A stretch of 64,000 nucleotides of DNA from a virus, in the IMG/VR virus record IMGVR_UViG_3300009109_000001, positions 62,001-126,000 of that record; one strand, given 5' to 3'. Positions within the stretch are counted from its first letter, which is position 1; each line of letters begins with the position of its first letter. The position numbers were made by a program, and so were the translations under genes. Of the stretch, positions 47,844-56,552 are shown in pieces. The notes under the pieces were generated by a model, which made no database searches, had not been told where the DNA came from, and worked only from the letters and a program-made list of their open reading frames with translations.

Positions 47844-48870
47844 GGCATTTTTTAGAAGTAAAAAATGGGCCTTATGGGCATATGGTGGTGGGGGATTATT
47901 AGTTTTATCATTGTGGGTACAAGTACAAATAACTGTAGCAATAAACAAATGGTACGGTGGCTTTTATAACTTACTACAAACATCGGGTACATACAAAGAC
48001 AACTCAGCAGAAGGTATTGCACTATTTTACGACAAGTTACTCAGTTTTGATTATTGGCTTAATGGCTTTGAAGGCGAGCCGTCATTCGCAGTTTTAGCGT
48101 TCCCATATGTTATTTTGGCGGTGCTAACTGGATGGTTTACCCGTATATATGGATTGCGTTGGCGACAAGCAATGACATTTGATTATATTCCGCGTTGGCG
48201 CACAGTTAAAGAAGAAATAGAAGGTGCGTCTCAACGTATTCAAGAAGACTGCAACCGGTTTGCACGAATTGTAGAATCATTGGGACTCCAAGTAGTAAGA
48301 GCAATTATGACACTTGTAGCATTTATTCCAGTATTGTGGGGATTAAGTGAGCACGTTGCTATTCCATTCTTTAGTGATATACCCGGCTCATTAGTTTGGA
48401 CTGCGTTAACAGTATCGGTTGGTGGTATAATTATTTCATGGTTTGTGGGTTGGAAACTGCCTGGACTTGAATACAATAACCAAAAAGTAGAAGCGGCATT
48501 TAGAAAAGACCTTGTATTAGGTGAGGATGACAAAGTAAATTATGCACAGCCAGAAACACTGTGGAGTTTATTTACTGGCATACGTTTTAACTATCAGAGA
48601 CTATATCTTCATTATGGATATTTTGATACGTGGATGATTATGTATGATCAATTTATGATTATTGTTCCATACTTAATAGTAGGCCCGGGTTTGTTTACTG
48701 GTGCAATATTGTTAGGTGTAGTAGTACAAGTATCTAATGCATTCCAGAAAGTACATGGTGGATTTGCATTGTTCTTACATAACTGGACTACAATTACAGA
48801 ACTAAGAAGCATATGGAAACGTTTGCATGAATTCGAACGAAACCTTGACAAATACGCTACGATCGCATAG
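47836..48870 (+). CDS. SbmA/BacA-like inner-membrane peptide transporter
   Basis: 344 aa, about seven membrane segments. RIYGLRWRQAMTFDYIPRW, then GASQRIQEDCNRFARIVE and YNNQKVEAAFRKDLV follow the SbmA/BacA family over its full core, with the family's N-terminal hydrophobic start. E. coli SbmA (~406 aa) imports peptides and Pro-rich antimicrobial peptides by proton motive force. A phage copy could import nutrients as peptides, alter sensitivity to microcins, or mark the cell envelope. The C-terminus is somewhat shorter. Coupled to a methyltransferase-like gene. Confidence 0.8.
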   Translation: MIKAFFRSKKWALWAYGGGGLLVLSLWVQVQITVAINKWYGGFYNLLQTSGTYKDNSAEGIALFYDKLLSFDYWLNGFEGEPSFAVLAFPYVILAVLTGWFTRIYGLRWRQAMTFDYIPRWRTVKEEIEGASQRIQEDCNRFARIVESLGLQVVRAIMTLVAFIPVLWGLSEHVAIPFFSDIPGSLVWTALTVSVGGIIISWFVGWKLPGLEYNNQKVEAAFRKDLVLGEDDKVNYAQPETLWSLFTGIRFNYQRLYLHYGYFDTWMIMYDQFMIIVPYLIVGPGLFTGAILLGVVVQVSNAFQKVHGGFALFLHNWTTITELRSIWKRLHEFERNLDKYATIA

Positions 48871-49435
48871 TATAGATAAATTAACAAGCAAGTATCCAAA
48901 TGCTAATTGGGAAAATGTTTTTAGTAAAGGACAGTTAGAAAGTAAATCATGGCTTGTTGATAAATTACTACACTGGGATGTGGATTTAGGCATTGTGTAT
49001 ATATGTGGTGGTTGGTATGGCCAATTGGCTTCTATGCTGTTTATTAGTAAACTTCCTATTATTAGAATTTATTCGTATGACATAGATTCATTTTGCACCC
49101 AAATAGCAAATGATATGAATTCTTTCAAATACGTTAATAGGTTTATGGCAATAACAGAAGATATACATAATTTAGACTACAATAAGTGTGATACTATTAT
49201 TAATACATCCTGTGAACATATAAAAAACTTTAGTGATTGGTATGATAATATTCCAGATAACAAATTATTAGTATTGCAAAGTAATAATTTTAATGAATTA
49301 GAAGAACATGTTAATTGTGTTGATAGTTTAGAGGAATTTAAACAACAATGTTATATAAGTAATCTCTTATACGGTGGGGAGTTGGATATTAATGTTGCAG
49401 GATATACTCGTTATATGTTAATAGGTAGAAAATGA
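48827..49435 (+). CDS. class I methyltransferase-like protein
   Basis: 202 aa. LGIVYICGGWYGQLASML fits a degenerate SAM-binding glycine loop, and YSYDIDSFC the acidic loop after beta-2; CDTIINTSCEH resembles the motif-IV region. It may methylate or only bind S-adenosylmethionine. The start lies 44 nt inside the SbmA-like gene. Confidence 0.5.
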   Translation: MNSNETLTNTLRSHSIDKLTSKYPNANWENVFSKGQLESKSWLVDKLLHWDVDLGIVYICGGWYGQLASMLFISKLPIIRIYSYDIDSFCTQIANDMNSFKYVNRFMAITEDIHNLDYNKCDTIINTSCEHIKNFSDWYDNIPDNKLLVLQSNNFNELEEHVNCVDSLEEFKQQCYISNLLYGGELDINVAGYTRYMLIGRK

Positions 49436-49436
49436 A

Positions 49437-50174
49437 TTGGATATTATTTTCATTTCTTATAAAGAACCCAATGCTGAAGTAAATTATCAAGATTTGTTAA
49501 GTAAATTTCCTCATGCTAAAAGGGTTCATGGAGTAAGAGGGATTTATGAGGCATATTATAAAGCATCTAAATTAAATGAGTCTGATTGCTTTATTACTGT
49601 AGATGGTGATACAGTGGTTTGGGATAATTTAAAAGATATAGAGTTTAATTTTACTAATGATAATCAATTAATTAGATATCCTACAAAAAATAGTATATTA
49701 GGTGCTACAGATGCAAGTGGATCTATAAAATGTTGGACTAAAAATACATTTAACTATATAACAAAAGATAACTTTAATAAAAATTTAGAATGGTATAGAT
49801 GTGATAATATTGAACAAACTGATGGAAATGTTTGTGTTGGTGAAACTGTCATTAATAGTTCTACATATCAAGCATTTTGTGCAGGGTTTAGAGAAGCATT
49901 TAAAACACATTCGTTGTTTGGTGAACCTAGAATAAATTATACACTTTCATGGTGTATAAAACGAGAAGTAAAAAATGGAAAATCTTGTGCGTTTGGAGCA
50001 AGACTTGGCTTTTTATATGCTATAGATAATAAAATTAGTCTTCAAGACGTTAATGATTTTAAATTTTTAGAAGAGTTATTTACAAATTCTAATATTGAAA
50101 ACTATATAGATGTAACTAATGAATTAAAAGAAAAATTATATCAAAAACAGTATAAAATAAAAATTACTATATGA
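49437..50174 (+). CDS. glycosyltransferase-like protein (paralogue of 57488 gene)
   Basis: 245 aa. IIFISYKEPNAEVNYQDLL, then AKRVHGVRGIYEAYYKA and FITVDGDTVVW (a DxD-type site) resemble GT-A glycosyltransferases. The same three blocks occur in the gene at 57488-58411, so they are paralogues. No ATG is available; TTG 49437 lies one base after the upstream stop, implying reinitiation. Probably builds or decorates a surface glycan with the adjacent ATP-grasp enzyme. Confidence 0.6.
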   Translation: MDIIFISYKEPNAEVNYQDLLSKFPHAKRVHGVRGIYEAYYKASKLNESDCFITVDGDTVVWDNLKDIEFNFTNDNQLIRYPTKNSILGATDASGSIKCWTKNTFNYITKDNFNKNLEWYRCDNIEQTDGNVCVGETVINSSTYQAFCAGFREAFKTHSLFGEPRINYTLSWCIKREVKNGKSCAFGARLGFLYAIDNKISLQDVNDFKFLEELFTNSNIENYIDVTNELKEKLYQKQYKIKITI

Positions 50175-51406
50175 ACATATTATTATTGTGCCATAGTAGA
50201 GGTTGGAATAAATGTACTGGTATGATTAAAGGGTTAAAACTTTTAAATCATAGAGTATTTCTTGTGTCAGATCATTATTGGCCAGATCAAATTGAAAGTT
50301 TTGAAATATATAGGGCGGAGTTGTTTATAAACTCGACATATGATATTAAACAAATTCTATTAGATGTAAAAGAAGTAGATGTAGTTTACAGTCTTACTGA
50401 AGATCTGTTGCCATTACAATGCAAACTTGAGCAATATTATGGGTTAAGTAATTTATATTATGAAACAGCACAAGTGTTGTCTGATAAACAAAAGTTTGAT
50501 AATCATTGTAAAGAAATAGGGTTTGGAGAACTTATACCAGATAGTGTTATACCTGTATGTCATGAAGATTTAGATATATTTAAAGATAAAGGAATATTTG
50601 TTAAACCTACTGTTGGATCAGGTATGAGATGTTTAACTCCTTATAAAGATTATGAATATACAAGTTTTAAAAATAAAAATAGTTTTATGAAAGAGTTAGG
50701 GCCAACATTTTTTAAAGATAATAAACAAGGATTTGCCCATCCAGATTTCAATAATATAAGATATCATTTAATGGCACAAGAATGTTTATCGATTAGTACA
50801 CAAGTGTTTGGACTTTATACTCGTATTACGAAAAAAGGTATTCCTGAAATAATATTTTGGTTATCAATAAAGTTAGAAGATAATCAAGTTATTTCGCATC
50901 GTAGTATTAATGAAAATGAAGTACCTATTAAATTAGTAGAAATTGCTAAACATTTTTTAAGTACATTTGTTACTTCATTAGAAATAAAAGATATGATATT
51001 TTCTGGCCCAGACTTTTATATGTATGATGGTAATATAAAAATAATTGATTTAAATCCTCGTCCTGGTGGTGGTATATCTTTTATGGATCAAATACATGAT
51101 AATGAATTGTTTTCATCTATATTACAAGATAAGTTTATTCCTTTAAGGAAACATTTTCTATGGACTATTGCTAATATAAAACCAGGAAAAATTAAAAGTA
51201 TTAGTGATATATCTCATTTAAAACCTTATATAAGAGATACAAGTTTGCATCAATTAAAACCTGGTTATACGTTGCCTGAAAATATGTATATACCAAAAGG
51301 GATTGAGATTATGTTGTCAACAGATGAAAAAAATGGATCTAGTTTAGATAGTAAACATAGATCCATTTCAGAACAGTTACAGGCGTGTATTATATATGAA
51401 AATTAA
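50171..51406 (+). CDS. ATP-grasp ligase-like protein
   Basis: 411 aa. An N-terminal Rossmann domain (NILLLCHSRGWNKCTGMIKG), a central ATP-binding domain with GIFVKPTVGSGMRC (about 147-160), and the metal site IIDLNPRPGGGISF (about 293-306). This is the ATP-grasp carboxylate-amine ligase layout. The substrate is unknown; its neighbours suggest a surface or metabolite modification. 4-nt overlaps at both ends, the right one with a convergent gene. Confidence 0.72.
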   Translation: MNILLLCHSRGWNKCTGMIKGLKLLNHRVFLVSDHYWPDQIESFEIYRAELFINSTYDIKQILLDVKEVDVVYSLTEDLLPLQCKLEQYYGLSNLYYETAQVLSDKQKFDNHCKEIGFGELIPDSVIPVCHEDLDIFKDKGIFVKPTVGSGMRCLTPYKDYEYTSFKNKNSFMKELGPTFFKDNKQGFAHPDFNNIRYHLMAQECLSISTQVFGLYTRITKKGIPEIIFWLSIKLEDNQVISHRSINENEVPIKLVEIAKHFLSTFVTSLEIKDMIFSGPDFYMYDGNIKIIDLNPRPGGGISFMDQIHDNELFSSILQDKFIPLRKHFLWTIANIKPGKIKSISDISHLKPYIRDTSLHQLKPGYTLPENMYIPKGIEIMLSTDEKNGSSLDSKHRSISEQLQACIIYEN

Positions 51407-52173
51407 TTTGAAAAATTACTAATAGCACTATTAACTTTAGAAGTTATAGCACCACTATTAATTATATATGTCATAGTTCCACCAAATGCAGTTTCCCATG
51501 CTTCTGATTGTACTAGTTTAGCAACAACACTTCGAGCATTGTTTACGGCAGTTTTAGATGCGTTGATAGATACAATAACATCAACAAATGCAAAATCTAA
51601 ATCTCCATTTGCACTAAATGCAAAGCATTTACCATCCGCTTCTACTTTAGCTTGTTTAGTTTGAGTTGTAAAAATAGTATCAGTGTCGTTTCCTAGATAA
51701 CCTCTGGTAGTTGCACCACTTCCGTCATAAGGAACAATAACAAAATTTATATTATTGTCTTTTCCTACCCTATCAAGGAATTTTTTAACAGGGGGTGATT
51801 TCCCCCATGTTGCTATTTTAATTGTTTTACCAGACATGTCTGACATTGAAGTAAAAGTGCGAGAACACATTATTGTTTCATATGTCATAATACCGATAAT
51901 TGTATTTTCATTCATTTCTACTGATGGCATAGATGAATCGCCTGGCCACTCTGTACTCCACATAGTAAGTACATTTTTATTATTAAAATGACTGGCCGCA
52001 ACTACAGGATTATTGGCCTGTATAAATTTACTATCAACTTGATTGCCAATCATTGACAATACTGCTTTAAAATCTCCTGAGTCGCTACCAGCATTTACGA
52101 TTGTATAACTGTCATCTGCTGTAGCTGAAAAAGAAGTTAAAAGCATAGATAGTGCTACTATAACTTTTTTCAT
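51403..52173 (-). CDS. TctC/Bug-like periplasmic substrate-binding protein
   Basis: 256 aa. Signal peptide KKVIVALSMLLTSFSATA, then a two-lobed binding-protein body. NFVIVPYDGSGATTRGYLGN matches the Bug-family signature (VPYxGxxxAxxxLxGG), and MSGKTIKIATWGKSPPV the lobe-1 hinge. It is shorter than typical TctC (~320 aa). AAGGAG lies 8 nt before the ATG. A TctA-like permease gene lies upstream on the same strand, which argues for a transporter pair. Ligand probably a carboxylate. Confidence 0.68.
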   Translation of the reverse strand: MKKVIVALSMLLTSFSATADDSYTIVNAGSDSGDFKAVLSMIGNQVDSKFIQANNPVVAASHFNNKNVLTMWSTEWPGDSSMPSVEMNENTIIGIMTYETIMCSRTFTSMSDMSGKTIKIATWGKSPPVKKFLDRVGKDNNINFVIVPYDGSGATTRGYLGNDTDTIFTTQTKQAKVEADGKCFAFSANGDLDFAFVDVIVSINASKTAVNNARSVVAKLVQSEAWETAFGGTMTYIINSGAITSKVNSAISNFSN

Positions 52174-52251
52174 TGATTTAACTCCTTGTTGTAATTGATA
52201 TCAACTAATTTTATTTACTTTATTATTGATATATGGTACCAATTCTTGGTA

Positions 52252-52902
52252 TTAGTTAAATAGATAATGATCGTTACCAAAATCTTCCTTTTGTCTATAT
52301 CCTAATTCTGTTAAAAAAATGTAGGCATCCTTATTTACTATCTCAATGTAAATTGGTGGTTTAAATTTTCTTATTGTTTTCTCTGCACCTTTTAATGCCT
52401 CTAATTCGTGACTTTCCACATCCATTTTAATAAAATCCACATTATGAAAATCATAACTATCTATTGTTTTAGTGTTAACAGATATATCTTTTGGAGTCTG
52501 TATAACTTTTTTCTTTGTAAGTTTTTTAAATTCTATTTCCATTTCTTCAGCATTATAGTGTAAGGTAGACATACCAGTGAAATAATTTATATATTTCATA
52601 GTTGCTGTGCCTGCCCTGTCAGAAATTGCCACTTTGTTTAAACTTGCATTCTTTTCTAATACATTTGTTTCCCAACATTCTATATGTTGTGGTATTGGTT
52701 CAAATGCTATCACTTTTGTAAATTCATAGGCAAGTCTTTTGGACCAAATGCCTACATGAGCACCAATATCTAAAGCTATATTCTTATTAACAATTTGTTT
52801 TATTGTAGATAAGTAAGGATTAAATTCGTAATTAGCACTCCAACGCCAACCACAATGATCTTCTTCTGGTATATAAAAATGTTTATCGTTTGTTAATTTC
52901 AT
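52252..52902 (-). CDS. FkbM-family methyltransferase
   Basis: 216 aa. IALDIGAHVGIWSKRLA is the SAM-binding loop, VIAFEPIPQHIECWETN the post-beta-2 acidic motif, and VDFIKMDVESHELEALKGAE the FkbM signature. These enzymes O-methylate sugars or lipids. It overlaps the TctA-like gene by 4 nt, within a minus-strand operon running from 54820 to 52252. Confidence 0.85.
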   Translation of the reverse strand: MKLTNDKHFYIPEEDHCGWRWSANYEFNPYLSTIKQIVNKNIALDIGAHVGIWSKRLAYEFTKVIAFEPIPQHIECWETNVLEKNASLNKVAISDRAGTATMKYINYFTGMSTLHYNAEEMEIEFKKLTKKKVIQTPKDISVNTKTIDSYDFHNVDFIKMDVESHELEALKGAEKTIRKFKPPIYIEIVNKDAYIFLTELGYRQKEDFGNDHYLFN

Positions 52903-54185
52903 TGATATATTATTATTATTCTTATTGCGTTATCCCAAAATAAGTCAGTTAAAAAGAACCCATATATTACTGGAAATGTATCTAAATTTCTCATATAATA
53001 TCCTAGTATAGTTAATACTATTAAACAAATAAGCATCCACTCTGCTACTGGATAAATTTGAATACTCATTATACATATTATGCTTACAATACCAATGCTC
53101 ACTATATTTTTGTGTTCTTTATAAAGATATGCTATTTTACCTAACATGTTAAAACCTGTCCATGATAATAATAGACAAATTAGTATTATAACTGGAATAC
53201 AATAAAGTATAGAGAAAAATTCTGATTTAATTGTCTCTAAATTGAATATATAACCTTGAGACATCATCAAATAGTATATTAGTACCTCACTTCCTACAAT
53301 TGGTATGCCAAGTATCAGTAATGGTAATAAACTACTCAATGCTCCACTGTTATTTGCCGCCTCGGCCGCTGAAATACTTTTTAAGTTTGGCATTCTAAAG
53401 AATTTTTTTACTAAATTCGCACTAACAAAACTTCCTAGAATATTAGTAATGCCAGGTATAAGTCCGCACCAGAATCCAACAACACTTCCTAACATTGTTG
53501 CAGGTAACGTATTTTTTCCTATAGCAAATTTAGTTATTTTTTTAGGTGTACTGATAGTTAAATTTTTAAATTTTAATATTTCAGGAATAATATACAAGCC
53601 TATCATTACACTACTAAAAGGTATGCCCAAAGTTAAGTAATCTATACCAAATGTGCCCCATGTTTCATATGTAGTATTATTAAATCCAATTTTGGCAAGC
53701 ACACCTCCTAATATAAAAAGAAGCAATGTTTTATATATTTGTTGTTTTGTGTATAATGTTATTAGTATAATTGCTAAACCAATAACAATTAATTGAATAG
53801 TACTATTGTAAAATTTAAAAATATGTAATATTTGTGGGAAAAATAGTAGAAATACTCCTACGGCAAATATAGAACCTATACTGCTTGCTATTGCGTTGCT
53901 ACTTACAGCAAGATGGCCAACTCCTTTTGTAAATAATTTATGACCAATTCTTGCAGTAGTAACTGCTGTCGCGTCACCAGGAATTCCATAAAGTATAGCA
54001 GTAACACTGTTTGTATAATTTGATGTTATTATGAGTGCTATATAAAATGCTAAAATATTAATTGGCTCAGTGTTTGCCAATATAGCATAAACTGTTGCTA
54101 TTGCTAAAAATGGACCAGCGCCGGGAATGATTCCAAAAATTATTCCACTTGCTATGCCAAATAAAGACCACAATAATAGAATCAC
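52899..54185 (-). CDS. TctA-like tripartite tricarboxylate transporter permease
   Basis: 428 aa with about ten hydrophobic segments. FGIIPGAGPFLAIATVYAIL, then AILYGIPGDATAVTTARIGH and ISAAEAANNSGALSSLLPLLILGIPIVGSE (quoted only in part: AAEAANNSGALSSLLP) are the TctA family signatures. TctA normally has ~500 aa and works with TctB and a periplasmic TctC. Here TctC-like lies downstream, while no separate TctB gene is visible. It would import di- or tricarboxylates. Coupled by 4-nt overlaps to FkbM and the oxygenase-like gene. Confidence 0.85.
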   Translation of the reverse strand: MILLLWSLFGIASGIIFGIIPGAGPFLAIATVYAILANTEPINILAFYIALIITSNYTNSVTAILYGIPGDATAVTTARIGHKLFTKGVGHLAVSSNAIASSIGSIFAVGVFLLFFPQILHIFKFYNSTIQLIVIGLAIILITLYTKQQIYKTLLLFILGGVLAKIGFNNTTYETWGTFGIDYLTLGIPFSSVMIGLYIIPEILKFKNLTISTPKKITKFAIGKNTLPATMLGSVVGFWCGLIPGITNILGSFVSANLVKKFFRMPNLKSISAAEAANNSGALSSLLPLLILGIPIVGSEVLIYYLMMSQGYIFNLETIKSEFFSILYCIPVIILICLLLSWTGFNMLGKIAYLYKEHKNIVSIGIVSIICIMSIQIYPVAEWMLICLIVLTILGYYMRNLDTFPVIYGFFLTDLFWDNAIRIIIIYQ

Positions 54186-54820
54186 TGTACATGACCAAGA
54201 TCTAATACTTTTTGAAATAAATGTTTATCAAATTTTAAACAAATAACTAATAACATCATATTATTTGCTACTGAGTGAACACTGTGTCTTTTGTTACCAT
54301 TAAAATACCAAATACTGCCGTTTCTGCCTTTTATGATTTTATCATCATATATCCATTTGAATTGATATTCGTTAGCATTAACAAAGCCAACTAGTCTAAT
54401 TTCTTCGTAAGTATAATCTTCTTTATTAATATCAAAATGGTCTGGAAAAAAACTTCCTGAATCCATACGAAGAAAATGACATCGACCTAACCATGGTTTC
54501 CATGGTTCTAAAAGATTTTGTAATTCCTCGCAATGATCATATACAGGGGTTGTTACGTTAATATCATGATTATGTATTACTTGCCCTGTTTCTATTTCAT
54601 AATCTCTTAAACTTGTTAAATCAGGAACACCGTGGAGACCACCATCAATGCTGGTCACACTTAATCCCCATCTGTTATTTGGTTTACTAGGGTTATAACG
54701 TTTCCAGTTAAGTTTGAATATTTCTAATTCTTTTAATAACTTTTTATGGTTAAATCTATTCAGTTCAATCCAATCAACCATAGAATATAATCGTAAAAGT
54801 GCTTTATCATCATCATTCAT
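54182..54820 (-). CDS. aspartyl/asparaginyl hydroxylase-type oxygenase-like protein
   Basis: 212 aa. FPDHFDINKEDYTYEEIRLV gives the HxD metal motif and the Arg that binds 2-oxoglutarate; WYFNGNKRHSVHSVANN the distal His. Same general family as the 45081 gene but only distantly similar. Substrate unknown. First gene of the operon that includes TctA and FkbM; no clear promoter seen except an imperfect TATAAACG. Confidence 0.65.
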   Translation of the reverse strand: MNDDDKALLRLYSMVDWIELNRFNHKKLLKELEIFKLNWKRYNPSKPNNRWGLSVTSIDGGLHGVPDLTSLRDYEIETGQVIHNHDINVTTPVYDHCEELQNLLEPWKPWLGRCHFLRMDSGSFFPDHFDINKEDYTYEEIRLVGFVNANEYQFKWIYDDKIIKGRNGSIWYFNGNKRHSVHSVANNMMLLVICLKFDKHLFQKVLDLGHVQ

Positions 54821-54837
54821 ACGTTTATAATGTAAAT

Positions 54838-55137
54838 TTATAAAGAAATTTTCTCAAACTTTAGTGTAACATCTTTAGATGGTGTTATTCCCATAACCAG
54901 AGACATATATTCATTATATTTTGCTTCATCTACGAATTCTCTTGTAGTTATGACTGATAATCCATCTTCTGCTAATTCTTGACTTTTAGATATTACTCTG
55001 TCAGTTTCATATTCTTCTCTTTTAGAAGATACATCATCTAAATATTCGCTATGATCATTCCAAAAATCAGTAGTTGAACTGTAAACTTTTTCTGCATCTA
55101 ATAGAGATGTTATTTTATATTTGACTGTGTGTGGCAT
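54838..55137 (-). CDS. hypothetical protein
   Basis: 99 aa, acidic, alpha/beta, no known motif. AGAGGAAT lies 6 nt before the ATG. It is divergent from the nucleotidyltransferase gene across an 81-nt promoter region and is followed 17 nt later by the oxygenase-like gene, so it may lead that operon. Confidence 0.5.
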   Translation of the reverse strand: MPHTVKYKITSLLDAEKVYSSTTDFWNDHSEYLDDVSSKREEYETDRVISKSQELAEDGLSVITTREFVDEAKYNEYMSLVMGITPSKDVTLKFEKISL

Positions 55138-55153
55138 TATTATTCCTCTTTCC

Positions 55154-55182
55154 TTGACAATATCATTGAAATATAATATAAT
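55154..55182 (+). promoter_or_regulatory. consensus sigma70 promoter
   Basis: Perfect TTGACA (55154-55159), 17-nt spacer, perfect TATAAT (55177-55182), start near 55189. A 9-codon frame starts at ATG 55188 and ends over the late box at 55208, so early transcripts have a ~30-nt leader. Confidence 0.82.
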
Positions 55183-55207
55183 AGTATATGTTAAGTATAT
55201 TTATAGT

Positions 55208-55213
55208 TAAATA
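55208..55213 (+). promoter_or_regulatory. late-type TAAATA box, 5 nt before ATG 55219
   Basis: GTTAAATA, then TTAAC, then ATG. The gene thus has an early leadered and a possible late leaderless promoter. Confidence 0.55.
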
Positions 55214-55218
55214 TTAAC

Positions 55219-56031
55219 ATGTCAAAGATTATAGTAGTCTCAGGCGGTTTCGATCCTATTCACAAAGGACATATCGCTTTATTTAATTCAGCCAAAGCAC
55301 TAGGAGATAAACTCGTAGTGGCGTTAAACAGTGATAAGTGGCTTCAACGCAAAAAAGGCAGGTCTTTTATGTTATTTGAGGAAAGACGCCTTATTGTACG
55401 CAATTTACAAATGGTGGATGAAGTTTTCTCGTTTAATGATAATGACAATACTGCTATAGATGCATTAAACAAAGTTAAAAGACATTACCCTGATGACACA
55501 ATTGTATTTGCTAATGGTGGAGATCGTGGTAAAGATAATGTTCCAGAACAAGAAGTAGAGGGTGTAGAATTTGTGTTTAGTATTGGCGGTGATGACAAGA
55601 AAAACTCCTCAAGTGACTTAATTAAGAATTATAAATTTGGTATGTCGTATGAGGAATTTGGTTATTATAATGTATTGTACAATGACACAACATGTCGTGT
55701 AAAGGAAGTACATTTAGATCCCGGCGCAACAATGCAAATGGAACGTCATAAGAAGAAAAGTGAATTTTGGTTTGTTGCTAAAGGTGATTGTCAAGTAGAA
55801 TATGCTTGGCCAGAAGATGTTAATAAACTAAAAACCCGCTCATTAACAAAGTATATGCATTTTTATGTTCCATCAGGACAATTTCACCGTATATATAACG
55901 AAACAAAACTCCCTTGCAAAATATTAGTTATGGAATACAGTCCTACAGCAGATGTTAGATTTGATGATGACTGCGAACTAATTGAGAATTATTACAATCC
56001 CGTTCCTATTACAAGCACAGCATTTTTATGA
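55219..56031 (+). CDS. nucleotidyltransferase-cupin fusion
   Basis: 270 aa. Residues 1-130 are a cytidylyltransferase-like domain with FDPIHKGHIALF (HxGH at 15-18) and a KNSSSDLI segment (ISSxxIR-type motif). Residues about 155-255 form a cupin of the mannose-6-phosphate isomerase type II kind (VHLDPGATMQMERHKKKSEF, then VPSGQFHRIYNE). It probably activates a sugar or polyol phosphate (heptose-1-P adenylyl- or glycerol-3-P cytidylyltransferase-like) for glycan synthesis. The fusion is known from marine T4-like phages as far as I recall. Confidence 0.78.
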   Translation: MSKIIVVSGGFDPIHKGHIALFNSAKALGDKLVVALNSDKWLQRKKGRSFMLFEERRLIVRNLQMVDEVFSFNDNDNTAIDALNKVKRHYPDDTIVFANGGDRGKDNVPEQEVEGVEFVFSIGGDDKKNSSSDLIKNYKFGMSYEEFGYYNVLYNDTTCRVKEVHLDPGATMQMERHKKKSEFWFVAKGDCQVEYAWPEDVNKLKTRSLTKYMHFYVPSGQFHRIYNETKLPCKILVMEYSPTADVRFDDDCELIENYYNPVPITSTAFL

Positions 56032-56044
56032 AACTAAATAGTTT

Positions 56045-56338
56045 ATGCGCTGGACACGAGAAACAAGAGAAGAACGAGCAATTAGACTGAGCCAATGGCA
56101 TGAATGGTTTGCGTGGCGTCCAATACGCATGTGGAAATTAAATCCAAGAAAATCCCATAGAACACAGAAAGAAGTACAAATGTTAGAACACTCTAATCAA
56201 GTGATATGGTTAGAACGTGTTATGAGAAAGTTTGAAGGTGATACTAAAATTTATGCAGGTTCATTAAAAGAAGTAACAATGATACAATTAGCAGACCCAG
56301 TAATTAAACATAGAGTAATTATTCGAGAGGATGATTGA
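56045..56338 (+). CDS. small basic hypothetical protein
   Basis: 97 aa, rich in Arg, Trp and Glu at the N-terminus (RWTRETREERAIRLSQWHEW). CTAAATA lies only 4 nt before the ATG and there is no ribosome-binding site. The stop overlaps the start of the FmdB-like gene by one base. Not recognised. Confidence 0.5.
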   Translation: MRWTRETREERAIRLSQWHEWFAWRPIRMWKLNPRKSHRTQKEVQMLEHSNQVIWLERVMRKFEGDTKIYAGSLKEVTMIQLADPVIKHRVIIREDD

Positions 56339-56541
56339 TGCCAACTTATGAATACAAATGTGAAGACGATAATTGCGAACATACCCTAGAAATAACACAA
56401 TCCATTAAGGATGAGCCAATAGAATTTTGCCCAAATTGTGGCGAGAAAACATTTAAAAGAGTACCCTCATTATCATCATTTATTTTAAAAGGAGATGGTT
56501 GGTATAAAAACACCACTAAACCTTCTAGCAATGACTCGTAA
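56338..56541 (+). CDS. FmdB-family zinc-ribbon protein
   Basis: 67 aa from ATG 56338. MPTYEYKCEDDNCEH and FCPNCGEKTFKRVPS give the two zinc-knuckle Cys pairs of the FmdB/CxxC regulatory family, and LKGDGWYKN is its usual C-terminal end. The role in bacteria is poorly defined, with transcriptional regulation suggested. One-base overlap with the previous stop. Confidence 0.85.
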   Translation: MPTYEYKCEDDNCEHTLEITQSIKDEPIEFCPNCGEKTFKRVPSLSSFILKGDGWYKNTTKPSSNDS

Positions 56542-56552
56542 ATACGAATATA

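Noticed and set aside
48845-48873. TTGACA-17-TAGTAT promoter-like pair
   Set aside because: It lies after the start of the following methyltransferase-like gene and at the end of the SbmA-like gene, with no later start to serve.
49432-49480. ATG at 49432 as start of the glycosyltransferase-like gene
   Set aside because: It is in another frame and ends after 16 codons.
55188-55217. Nine-codon frame after the 55154 promoter as a leader peptide
   Set aside because: It overlaps the late promoter box, has no ribosome-binding site and shows no regulatory codon run.
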